A stretch of 64,000 nt of DNA from Erythrobacter sp. (GTDB taxonomy: Bacteria > Pseudomonadota > Alphaproteobacteria > Sphingomonadales > Sphingomonadaceae), in NCBI GenBank assembly GCA_025698865.1, contig JAILWQ010000007.1:16338-80337 (forward strand), given 5' to 3'. A program made the position numbers and the translations under genes. This document shows positions 36,651 through 43,534 of the stretch, in pieces. The notes beneath the pieces were generated by a model. The model did no database searches. It saw only the letters and a program-made list of their open reading frames with translations, and was not told where the DNA came from. Positions within the stretch are counted from its first letter, which is position 1, and each line of letters begins with the position of its first letter.

Positions 36651-36879
36651 CGCCGGGTCGAGCAGGGTGCGCGGCGAAGCGGACGATCCCCTGCCTCAGC
36701 GTCGGGGCGAGCAGCGCCCATTCCGCCGGCCAGTCGGCCAGCGGCACGGCGGTGAATTCGCGGCACATCGCCTCGGCGGTCTCGAGCAGCCGCAACAGCA
36801 GCGCATCCTCCCGCGCGGTCGTGATCGCCAGCCACTGCTTGAGCTCGTCGAGCGGCTGGCCGGTTAGGGGGATCGGCAT
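36643..36879 (-). CDS. Truncated head-tail connector (gp6-like)
   Basis: Short product of 78 residues starting MPIPLTGQPLDELKQWLAIT, the beginning of phage gp6/GTA connector proteins that join capsid and tail. The helical core (EDALLLRLLETAEAMCREFTA and WALLAPTLRQGIVRFAAH) is present, but the chain stops at HPARPGDA, before the R-rich ending (like RPWRRMRL) seen in full connectors of about 95-110 residues. It overlaps the DUF2460 gene by eight bases. In an intact GTA cluster, five genes should stand between these two, so a deletion probably joined them here. Confidence 0.75.
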   Translation of the reverse strand: MPIPLTGQPLDELKQWLAITTAREDALLLRLLETAEAMCREFTAVPLADWPAEWALLAPTLRQGIVRFAAHPARPGDA

Positions 36880-36906
36880 GAAAGGCTGGTCCTTTTGTTT
36901 GTTTTT

Positions 36907-37121
36907 CGAACCGATGTCCCTCGGTTCGGCCTCGGGTCGGTTCCTCCGTCGCCGCGCTCCTGCGGTCGCGCGCTGTCGGTCGCCCTTTTCGTCGGCCTGG
37001 CGGCGGAGCACGGGCGGCGACCAGCCGACCGCAAGGCCGACTGGTCGCCCGCAGGTGCTCGACCCCGGACTAGGTCCGGGGTCGAAACAGCACCGAGGAC
37101 GAACCCGCGGAGGCGGGTTCG
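36907..37121. repeat. Three hairpins in the spacer between connector and capsid remnants
   Basis: The 263-base spacer 36880-37142 holds three perfect inverted repeats: 36907-36914/36921-36928 (cgaaccga), 37059-37070/37074-37085 (tcgaccccggac, a 12-bp arm of the CCCCGGA...TCCGGGG palindrome type common in alphaproteobacteria) and 37100-37108/37113-37121 (cgaacccgc). No ORF with protein-like composition was seen. They look like intergenic repeats, not terminators, since no T-tract follows on either strand. Confidence 0.75.
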
Positions 37122-37142
37122 AAACGAGAGAGACTCCCCCCC

Positions 37143-37651
37143 CTACGCCTCGATCTTCAGCAGCTTGATCGCGTTGCTGTCCATCACCTGCCCGCCCACG
37201 CGCTTGGTCGCGTAGAAGTGGACGAAGGGCTTGTTGGTGAAGGGATCGCGCAGGATCTGCGTCGCGCTGCGTTCGGCGATCAGATAGCCGTGGCGGAAAT
37301 TGCCGAAGGCGACCGGGCAGGCGCCCGTGGCGATATCGGGCATGTCCTCGGCCTCGACCACCGGATAGCCGAGCAGGCGATCGGGTTGCCCCTCGACCAA
37401 GCCCGGCTGCCACAGGAACGCGCCCTCGCTGGTCTTGAGCTTGCGAATCTCGGCCAAAGTCGCCGAATTCATCACGAAGCTCGCGCCCTGGCGATGCCCG
37501 GCCTTGAGCGTGTGGATCAGATCGATCAGCCGCGTGTCGGGCGCGCCGCCGACCTGCGACCACAGCCGCTCGCGATCCTCCGACATGGCCGGAACCTGAT
37601 CGAGATCGACCCGGGCCGAGGCGCCCGCGAACCACGGCTCCAGCCCGTGCG
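37143..37651 (-). pseudogene. GTA/phage major capsid protein, C-terminal remnant (gp5-like)
   Basis: About 165 codons match the C-terminal part of HK97-fold major capsid proteins: FVMNSATLAEIRKLKTSEGAFLWQP, LLGYPVVEAEDMPDIATGACPVAFGNF and the ending FYATKRVGGQVMDSNAIKLLKIEA. Full GTA capsid proteins are about 400 residues, so the N-terminal 230-240 are missing. There is no family-like start; the only ATG in frame is 37586, in the middle of the domain. Upstream the frame runs into the reading region of the truncated HTH gene, whose stop codon is at 37652. This looks like one end of a deletion that removed terminase, portal and protease genes. Confidence 0.82.
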
Positions 37652-37966
37652 TCAGACCGCGCGGGCGTCGATCCCCGCCGCTTCCGCCGCGGCGGTGACG
37701 TTGGAGCTTTCGGCGAGCGCGTCGAGGAAATGGTCGATCTTCTTCAGGCCGATCCGGCGCAGCCCCCTGCTCGCGGGCGGCGCGCTGGGGGCCTTGCTGG
37801 CCGTCGCATCCCAGGCGGCGCGGAAGCCCGCATGGTTCCTGCGGCGGTTGTAGGCCGTGCCCTTCGACACGCCGGCAGCGCGCGCCGCCGCCTCGATTCC
37901 GCCGCCCTTGCGCAGCGCCGCCAGGAATCCGGCGACCCACGCCGGTTCAGCCTTGCGATCCGTCAT
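37652..37966 (-). CDS. Truncated HTH protein, small-terminase-like (first GTA gene)
   Basis: Product of 104 residues with two helix-turn-helix units: GGIEAAARAAGVSKGTAYNRR near residue 22 and SSNVTAAAEAAGIDARAV at the very end. The second unit stops abruptly where a tyrosine-arginine recognition helix would be expected. This build resembles small terminase / DNA-packaging proteins that open GTA clusters (gp1-like). The break sits directly at the junction with the capsid remnant, so the gene was probably cut by the same deletion. Whether the shortened protein is made or folds is unknown. Confidence 0.65.
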   Translation of the reverse strand: MTDRKAEPAWVAGFLAALRKGGGIEAAARAAGVSKGTAYNRRRNHAGFRAAWDATASKAPSAPPASRGLRRIGLKKIDHFLDALAESSNVTAAAEAAGIDARAV

Positions 37967-38014
37967 CCTTCGACCCTTCCCGAAATGGCGCGTGTGCGAT
38001 CCGTGCCGGACGGC

Positions 38015-38045
38015 AAAAGGGCGGCCCCTTGCGAGGACCGCCCTT
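38015..38045 (-). terminator. Minus-strand hairpin with T-tract ahead of the GTA remnant
   Basis: Arms 38017-38024 and 38038-38045 (aagggcgg / ccgccctt) pair perfectly; on the minus strand four T residues follow. No minus-strand gene lies upstream, since the neighbour at 38200 is on the plus strand, so it may be an attenuator in the GTA leader or a leftover of a lost gene. The rest of 37967-38199 is AT-richer (38080-38145) and may hold promoters. Confidence 0.5.
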
Positions 38046-38199
38046 CCTGCCGTCTCCGGCGACTCGCACTATCGCGATGTTTCGTTTATGTACCCAAAGA
38101 GCGTGACGATGTCAATTAAAAAGTGCCAGATAGGTTATATGATAGGATGCGCCCCGGCGCTTGCCTACACATCGCGCTCCGCCTAATCGCCACGCCATC

Positions 38200-38859
38200 A
38201 TGGTGATGAAACCGCTGCGCGCGCTCTACGACTGGACGATGGACAAGGCCGCGCATCCGCACGCCGTGTGGTGGCTGGCGCTGTTCTGCTTCATCGAGGC
38301 GAGTTTCTTCCCGATCCCGCCGCACCCGCTGCTCGGCCTGATGTGCCTTGCCGAACCGAAAAAGGCGCTGCGCTTTGGCACGATCGCCACGCTCGCCTCG
38401 GTGGTCGGCGGGCTGCTGGGCTATGCCATCGGCTGGGGCCTGTGGGACACGGTCGGCATCCAGATCGTCGGCGCGCTGGGCATGGCCGAGAATTTCCCCG
38501 TCGCCGCGTGCTATCTGCGCGAATTCGACTGGGAGGCGATCGTGGTCGCCGGCGCCACGCCGGTGCCCTTCAAGCTGCTCACCATCGCCTCGGGCTTCGT
38601 GGCGATGAACCTCGTCACCTTCGTGCTCGCCAGCCTGGTGGGGCGGGGCATGATCTTCTTCACCGTGGGCGTGCTGTTCCGGATCTTCGGCGCCCCGATC
38701 AAGCGCTTCATCGACAAGTATCTCGGCCTCGTCACCGCGGCCTTCGTGGCGCTGGTGATCGGCGGCGTGCTGGTCCTCACCATGGCCGGCCACGGCGGCG
38801 ACGACCCCACCGACGCCTGCGCGGGCGCGACCTACGAGAGCCTGGGGCTGGAGGGGTAG
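38200..38859 (+). CDS. DedA/VTT-family membrane protein (YqaA-like)
   Basis: Product of 219 residues (ATG 38200; ATG 38206 is an alternative; the TTG at 38161 adds an unlikely leader). The SNARE-associated/VTT domain pattern is visible: SFFPIPPHPLLGLMCL with the membrane re-entrant prolines, GGLLGYAIGWGLWDT, and the second re-entrant region VAGATPVPFKLLTIASGFVAMN with the conserved basic residue, followed by two C-terminal membrane segments. DedA-family proteins flip or scramble lipids (such as undecaprenyl phosphate) in the inner membrane. This copy is of the YqaA type, substrate unknown. Confidence 0.88.
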   Translation: MVMKPLRALYDWTMDKAAHPHAVWWLALFCFIEASFFPIPPHPLLGLMCLAEPKKALRFGTIATLASVVGGLLGYAIGWGLWDTVGIQIVGALGMAENFPVAACYLREFDWEAIVVAGATPVPFKLLTIASGFVAMNLVTFVLASLVGRGMIFFTVGVLFRIFGAPIKRFIDKYLGLVTAAFVALVIGGVLVLTMAGHGGDDPTDACAGATYESLGLEG

Positions 38860-38924
38860 GGCCGGGGCCTAAAGGGACGTACGGCTTTCACCGGCCTTAA
38901 GGAACCTAGCGCGTACGAACGTAT

Positions 38925-39080
38925 CTAGCTGCTCAGCAAGATGCCCGCGGCCAGACCCGAGCACATGGCTATGAACAAGCAGACCGCGGCGAATATCCAA
39001 TCGAAGGGCTTGCTCGCTTGAGGTGGGGACCACAGCTGGCTGTCGAATTCATCAAGTCCGCGGAGGCGTCGTCGAGGCAC
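38925..39080 (-). CDS. 51-residue membrane microprotein overlapping the HNH gene
   Basis: Found by reading the minus strand; too short for a standard ORF cut-off. GTG at 39080 has an AGGAG ribosome site seven bases upstream. The product has a basic start (MPRRRLRG), a polar stretch and one membrane helix at about residues 28-49 (WIFAAVCLFIAMCSGLAAGI), ending LLSS. It overlaps the end of the HNH gene by 29 bases in another frame, so both are likely on one mRNA. No family recognised. Together they occupy a lower-GC islet. It might be a partner, an anchor or an immunity factor for the nuclease, which is speculation. Confidence 0.55.
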   Translation of the reverse strand: MPRRRLRGLDEFDSQLWSPPQASKPFDWIFAAVCLFIAMCSGLAAGILLSS

Positions 39081-39522
39081 GGTTGTCTCCTAGAGTTGTG
39101 TCGTTCATCCGAAGAGCTTTGACGCACTTCGTCAGGTGAGCTTCGAGCGCCGTAAGATATTCAATGCCCGCCTCTTGGCGGAATGTGATGAGGTCAACGC
39201 CCCCTTTAGAGCGGTTACAAGGCCCGCAAGCAAAGACCATGTTATGCAGGAGGTCGCTGCCTCCGTTCGCACGAGGTCGCAGGTGGTCTCTCGTGCATTG
39301 TTGAGAAAGAGGCTGTGGTGGCATCCAGACCTTACAGTGGAAGCAATGGCCACCCCACTGCTCGAAGGCGGTCTTGAGCGCGACAGCCGCGCCAACCTCC
39401 TTTTTATTCTTGCCGACAGTGTAAAGCGCCGTTCCGCAACCATCAAAGCGCGCAAACCGGATGGAATTGTAAGGCTTCGTCGAAAGCGGATGAGCCGCTA
39501 TGAGGGCGTGCAGCGGGGGCAT
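39052..39522 (-). CDS. HNH endonuclease
   Basis: Product of 156 residues. A classical HNH domain with zinc ligands spans about residues 58-110: CFHCKVWM, TRDHLRPRANGGSDLLHNMVFACGPCNRSKGG, with Asp-His catalytic pair and two CxxC-type pairs. HNH proteins cut DNA, in phages, restriction systems and homing elements. The flanks of the domain are not recognised. Base composition is lower in GC than neighbours (about 57% over five hand-counted lines against about two thirds), suggesting transfer. It overlaps a 51-residue membrane protein gene downstream. No methylase or transposase is next to it. Confidence 0.82.
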   Translation of the reverse strand: MPPLHALIAAHPLSTKPYNSIRFARFDGCGTALYTVGKNKKEVGAAVALKTAFEQWGGHCFHCKVWMPPQPLSQQCTRDHLRPRANGGSDLLHNMVFACGPCNRSKGGVDLITFRQEAGIEYLTALEAHLTKCVKALRMNDTTLGDNRASTTPPRT

Positions 39523-39603
39523 CGGCGAAATCTAGCGAAAGAAGCCTAACGTCTGCTTTCCACCCACATCAGCCCCCCACCGAAGCGACGTACCCAACCA
39601 TAA

Positions 39604-39636
39604 GAAAACGGGGCGGCACCTCGCGGCCCGCCCCGT
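39604..39636 (-). terminator. Rho-independent terminator of the OsmC gene
   Basis: Perfect arms 39608-39616 and 39628-39636 (acggggcgg/ccgccccgt) followed on the minus strand by TTTTCTT. It lies about 25 bases after the stop of the OsmC-family gene. Confidence 0.9.
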
Positions 39637-39661
39637 CTGCTCGGCATAAGTTTCCGGCCAG

Positions 39662-40093
39662 TCAGCCCTCGAACTGGGTCTCCAGCGTGATCTCGCAGGT
39701 CAGCAGCTTGGAGATCGGGCAACCCTTCTTGGCCTCGGCCGCCAGTTCTTCAAACTTCGTCTTGTCGAGGCCGGGGACACTCGCCCTGGTCGAGAGCGCG
39801 GACTTGGTCACGGTGAAGCCGTCGCCGTCCTTTTCGAGGCTGACCTCGGCCGAGGTCTCGAGCGTGCCGTCCTCGTGTCCGGCATCGGCCAGCTTGAAGG
39901 CGAGCGCCATGGTGAAGCAGCTCGCATGGGCGGCGGCGATCAGCTCTTCGGGGTTGGTGCCGGCCTTGTCCTCGAACCGGGTCTGGAAGCCGTAGGGCTG
40001 GTCCGAAAGCGCGCCCGACTGGGTCGAGACATGGCCCTTGCCGCCCTTGCCGAGGCCTTCGTATTTCGCGCTGCCGGTCTTCGTGATCGTCAT
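39662..40093 (-). CDS. OsmC-family peroxiredoxin
   Basis: Product of 143 residues from ATG 40093 (MTITKTGSAKYEGLGKGGKG), after a GGACACACC-type leader; the frame is open to 40123 but the earlier ATG has no ribosome site. OsmC/Ohr proteins reduce organic hydroperoxides with two cysteines, here in AAAHASCFTMALAF and EAKKGCPISKLLTC. The NPEELIAAAHASCFTMAL block is typical of the OsmC branch. It is downstream of the sphingolipid operon by 62 bases and closed by its own terminator. Confidence 0.9.
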   Translation of the reverse strand: MTITKTGSAKYEGLGKGGKGHVSTQSGALSDQPYGFQTRFEDKAGTNPEELIAAAHASCFTMALAFKLADAGHEDGTLETSAEVSLEKDGDGFTVTKSALSTRASVPGLDKTKFEELAAEAKKGCPISKLLTCEITLETQFEG

Positions 40094-40155
40094 GGTGTGT
40101 CCTTCGATTCTTTTGGGGTTCACTCGAAAGACGGTTCAGGCGCGGGCGTGTTCCG

Positions 40156-41811
40156 TCAGATGCCGAAGGCCTTGAGCAGCGCGTCAAAAGTGTTCTCGAG
40201 GCCCGCGCGCACGCCCTTGCGCTGCCCGGCCATCGGCGCTTCCTCGATGATGAGGACACCCTGTCCGTTCGCATCCTCGTCGGCCACCCGGTCGCGGAAC
40301 AGCGGTTCGCGGCCGAAGAGGTAGGGCTGGAAGGTCTCGTTGCGGCGGATCGCGTAGCCGGTGCGCGCCGAGAAGCCGAGCAGCTGGTCCTGCCCGAAGA
40401 CGCGGCCCGCCCGCGCCGGCTCGACCCGAACGCCGCGTCCGCCCTTGACGATCAGCCCGGCGGGACCGTGGAAGACGAGGTAGCGGAACTGGAAGGTCAG
40501 CCAGGCATGGAGGCTGAACAGTCGCCAGCGGCTGCGGATCGCGAGCGGGCGGTCGATCGGCTGGACCACCGCGGCGAGCGCGCGCGGCTGGAGCACCAGC
40601 GCGGCGCCCGGCGCAAGGTCGATCCGCGCGATTTCGGCGAAGGGATCGGCGCGGGCCGAGATGCCGAACATCGCGCCCTCTCCGCGCGCGCGGGTGAGAA
40701 AGGCCATGCCGCTCGCCAGGCTGGTCAGCGGATCGCGCCAGCTGAGCAGCCATTTCGTCCGCATGTCGGCGCCGCTCTGGCTCGACTGGAGGAAGCTTTG
40801 CCGCACGAGCAGCTCCTCGCCCGCACCGAGCTCGATCTGGAGCGAGGGGGCGGAGCGCTCGCTTGCCACGATCGGTTCGGGCACCGGCTCGCGCCCGGTG
40901 ATGAGGCGGATCGGGGGGCGGCGTTCGGCCAGCGGGGCGAGCCCGAAATAGAACAGCGTGCGGATGGCGAAGGGCATCAGCAGGATGCCGAGGAGGGCGA
41001 GGGCGGCGCGCCCCATCACGTCGCGCAGGGTCGTGTTCGATATGCCAGCGGCCGGGTCGGGCAGGATCGCGGCGGCGGCGTCTTCCAGCGCCGCGAGGCG
41101 CTGGCGGGCCGCGCTGGCGGCGCGGGCGGCGGCGAGCCCCCGTGTTCGCCGGTCGATCCGGTCGCGGGCCTCGGCGCAGCGCGTGTCGCGCCGCTCGGTC
41201 AGCGCCTGCCGCTCGCGCAGGAATATGGTGCGCAGGTTGCGCTCCAGCGGCTCCTGCCGGTCAAAGGTGGCGAGGGCGGCGCTCGCCTCGTTGCACAGCC
41301 GGCGGGAGGCGGCGATGGCGCCCTCGGTCGGGATGCGCGCGTAGTCGGCCAGGCGGTTCTCCGCCTCGGCCAGAGCGGCCTCGCGCGTGCTGCGCTCGCT
41401 CGCCGCTTCCAGCGCGGCGATCTCGGCGTCGAGCGCGGCGGCCTGCAGTTCCAGCCGCTTGCGATCGAGAATGCGCGAGGGGCGGATGCGGTCGAGCCAG
41501 CCGCTCCCTTCCGCGAGGTCGGCCGTCAGCGCCGCCCGTTCGGCCCGCGCGGCGGCGAGGCGGCTTGCCACCGCCTCCGCGCTCGCCCCGCCGATCGCTT
41601 CGGTCCGGGCCTCGAGCGCGGCCTGCGCGGCGGCGCGCTCCTCGGCCAGCCGGTCGCGCACCTCGGCGACCGACATCGCGTCCTGCCGCAGATTCTCGCC
41701 CGAGAACTGCCCCGAGATCGCGGGCCAGGCGAACAGGTAGAACGCGATCGCCGCGCATAGCAGCAAATAGAGCAGCCCGGTGCGGCCCAGCCATCCGAGC
41801 AGCGGTTTCAC
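40156..41811 (-). CDS. Unrecognised coiled-coil membrane protein in the sphingolipid operon
   Basis: Product of 551 residues, family not recognised. By eye: an N-terminal membrane segment (about 8-32, LGRTGLLYLLLCAAIAFYLFAW), a long alanine/arginine/glutamate-rich coiled-coil (about 45-230) and a second membrane segment (about 275-300, LGILLMPFAIRTLFYFGLAPL). The C-terminal domain (about 310-530: ELLVRQSFLQSSQ, IDLAPGAALVLQPRALAAV, VFHGPAGLIVKGGRG) faintly recalls AIM24/TIGR00266-type beta folds, which is a weak impression only. It begins 25 bases after the serine palmitoyltransferase stop in the same direction, so it is probably co-transcribed with ACP and SPT. Confidence 0.75.
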   Translation of the reverse strand: MKPLLGWLGRTGLLYLLLCAAIAFYLFAWPAISGQFSGENLRQDAMSVAEVRDRLAEERAAAQAALEARTEAIGGASAEAVASRLAAARAERAALTADLAEGSGWLDRIRPSRILDRKRLELQAAALDAEIAALEAASERSTREAALAEAENRLADYARIPTEGAIAASRRLCNEASAALATFDRQEPLERNLRTIFLRERQALTERRDTRCAEARDRIDRRTRGLAAARAASAARQRLAALEDAAAAILPDPAAGISNTTLRDVMGRAALALLGILLMPFAIRTLFYFGLAPLAERRPPIRLITGREPVPEPIVASERSAPSLQIELGAGEELLVRQSFLQSSQSGADMRTKWLLSWRDPLTSLASGMAFLTRARGEGAMFGISARADPFAEIARIDLAPGAALVLQPRALAAVVQPIDRPLAIRSRWRLFSLHAWLTFQFRYLVFHGPAGLIVKGGRGVRVEPARAGRVFGQDQLLGFSARTGYAIRRNETFQPYLFGREPLFRDRVADEDANGQGVLIIEEAPMAGQRKGVRAGLENTFDALLKAFGI

Positions 41812-41836
41812 CGCGCCGCCTTTGACAAGGGGAGGC

Positions 41837-43099
41837 TCAGATGATGCCGACCGCTTTGCCGGCCTTTTCGAAGATCGCGAGGATCTCGCCCACTTCCTCT
41901 TCCGAATGTTCGGCGCAAAGCGAGCAGCGCAGCAGGGTCATGTTGGCGGGCGTTGCCGGCGGGCGCGCGAGATTGACGTAGAGCCCGCCCTTGATCAGCG
42001 CCTCCCACATCGCCGCGCCCTGTTCGAGGTCGGGCATGATCACCGCGATGATCGCGCTTTCGGGCTCCTCGGTGCCGAGCTGAAAGCCGAGGTCCTTCAG
42101 CCCCTTGTGCAGCGCCTTGGAATTCTCCCACAGATGCGCGCGTTTCTCGCCGCCATCCATCAGCTTGCGGATCGAGGTGCAGGCGGTCGCCACCACACTC
42201 GGCGGCAGGCTGGCGGTGAAGACATAGGGGCGACAGACCAGCCGCATGATCTCGAACTTGGGATGGTTCGAGACGCAGAAACCGCCGACCGTGCCCACGC
42301 TCTTGGAGAAGGTGCCGATGATGAAATCGACGTCGTCGATCACGCCCGCCTGCTCCACCACGCCGCGCCCGTTTGCGCCGATGAAGCCCATCGAATGCGC
42401 CTCGTCGACCAGCACCATCGCGCCGTATTTCTTGGCGACCGCGACCATCTCCTTGAGCGGCGCGATGTCGCCGAGCATCGAATAGACGCCCTCGAGCACG
42501 ACCAGCTTGCCCGCGCCTTCGGAAATGCGCTTGAGGCGCTTTTCCATCGCCTCGATATCGTTGTGCCTGAACGGCACGATCTCGGCATCGCCCAGCTTGC
42601 AGCCGTCCCAGATGCTGGCATGGCTGTCGATGTCGAGGACGATGTAGTCGCCCTTGCCCGCGATCGTGCTGATGATCCCGAGATTGGCCTGATAGCCGGT
42701 GGAAAACACCATGGCGTGGTCGAAGCCGTAGAATTCGCGCAGCGCGTCCTCGACCTCGCGGTGGCCCTGATAGGTGCCGTTCAGCACCCGGCTGCCGGTG
42801 GTCCCGCTGCCGAAATCGCGCAGGGCCTGCTCGCCCGCCGCGATCACGTCGGGGTCGAAGGTCATGCCCATGTAATTGTAGGTGCCGAGCAGGATCGTGT
42901 CGCGCCCGTTGCACACCGCCCGGGTGGGGGAGAGGACTTTCTCCATCACCAGGTTGAACGGGTCCTCGACGCCCTTCGCCAGCAGTCCCTCGCGCATGGC
43001 AATGACGGGGTCGAACTTGGAGAACAGATCGCCCGCCTTGCTCTCGTCGATCCGGGTCTCGTCCGCCGGGCGGTCCGGCTGGCTGATGCCTTCGCTCAT
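41837..43099 (-). CDS. spt: Serine palmitoyltransferase
   Basis: Product of 420 residues, a soluble PLP enzyme of the alpha-oxoamine synthase family that condenses serine with an acyl thioester to 3-ketodihydrosphingosine, the first step of sphingolipid synthesis. The PLP lysine is Lys266 in GTFSKSVGTVGG, with DEAHSMGFIG upstream and LLGTYNYMGMTFDPDV near residue 71. Length and Lys position match the Sphingomonas enzyme (420 residues, Lys265). ATG 43099 shares one base with the ACP stop. Distinction from AKB ligase or ALA synthase rests on this pattern and on the dedicated ACP. Confidence 0.94.
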   Translation of the reverse strand: MSEGISQPDRPADETRIDESKAGDLFSKFDPVIAMREGLLAKGVEDPFNLVMEKVLSPTRAVCNGRDTILLGTYNYMGMTFDPDVIAAGEQALRDFGSGTTGSRVLNGTYQGHREVEDALREFYGFDHAMVFSTGYQANLGIISTIAGKGDYIVLDIDSHASIWDGCKLGDAEIVPFRHNDIEAMEKRLKRISEGAGKLVVLEGVYSMLGDIAPLKEMVAVAKKYGAMVLVDEAHSMGFIGANGRGVVEQAGVIDDVDFIIGTFSKSVGTVGGFCVSNHPKFEIMRLVCRPYVFTASLPPSVVATACTSIRKLMDGGEKRAHLWENSKALHKGLKDLGFQLGTEEPESAIIAVIMPDLEQGAAMWEALIKGGLYVNLARPPATPANMTLLRCSLCAEHSEEEVGEILAIFEKAGKAVGII

Positions 43100-43341
43100 C
43101 AGGCGGACCGCAGCTTGTGCACCGCGTCGACCAGCTGGCCGTAGGTCACGATCTCGGCCTGCTGGTTCATCGAGATGATGATGTCGAACTCGTCCTCGAT
43201 CTCGGCGACGAAATCCATCACGGTCAGGCTGTCGAATTCGAGATCGTTCTGGAAGCTCGTATCCTCGGTGATCGTCACCCCCTTCTTGTTGAAAGGCTCG
43301 GCGATCTCGCGGATCTTGGCGTCGGTTTCGGCGCGGTCCAT
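43099..43341 (-). CDS. Acyl carrier protein of the sphingolipid operon
   Basis: Product of 80 residues. The 4'-phosphopantetheine attachment serine is Ser38 in LEFDSLTVMDFV (DSL motif); the remainder has acidic helices typical of ACP. It is not the fatty-acid AcpP by context: its stop overlaps the serine palmitoyltransferase start by one base. A dedicated ACP delivering the acyl donor to SPT is established in Sphingomonas/Caulobacter-type sphingolipid synthesis. A tandem 13-bp repeat lies just upstream, in the likely promoter. Confidence 0.92.
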   Translation of the reverse strand: MDRAETDAKIREIAEPFNKKGVTITEDTSFQNDLEFDSLTVMDFVAEIEDEFDIIISMNQQAEIVTYGQLVDAVHKLRSA

Positions 43342-43369
43342 GTGGGTCGGGTCCTTGCTTGCCTGCGTT

Positions 43370-43395
43370 GTCGATTGTCTGCGTCGATTGTCTGC
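43370..43395. repeat. Tandem 13-bp repeat upstream of the ACP gene
   Basis: gtcgattgtctgc occurs twice head to tail at 43370-43382 and 43383-43395, about 29 bases upstream of the ACP start on the other strand. Position near the start suggests a promoter or operator, but a chance tandem duplication is possible. Nothing else was seen in 43342-43534 except an imperfect hairpin next to the response regulator stop. Confidence 0.7.
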
Positions 43396-43534
43396 CGCGT
43401 GCAGGCGGGGCAGGTCCGGCGCTCGGGCCGATCCGCCCCCGCGCGCGGGGATGTTCCTTCACGCGGCCAAACGGCCTGCGCGGGCGCTTGTCAAGCCGAT
43501 GGCCCTTTGCGGCCGCCTGAACGAGGCTGCCGGT

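Noticed and set aside
37218..37853. Plus-strand frame of 211 codons across the capsid and HTH remnants
   Set aside because: It is antisense to the clear capsid homology, has no domain, and has the composition of a shadow.
38046..38140. Phage attachment site or integrase remnant next to the GTA block
   Set aside because: No integrase fragment and no duplicate of a core sequence at the other end of the block (31574-31772) were found; GTAs are not expected to have one.
38138..38143. Possible -10 box tatgat before the DedA-family gene
   Set aside because: No matching -35 hexamer at 16-18 bases; the AT-rich run alone is not enough for a promoter call.
39136..39549. Plus-strand 137-codon frame across the HNH gene
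   Set aside because: Antisense shadow; the minus strand carries the HNH motifs with zinc cysteines.
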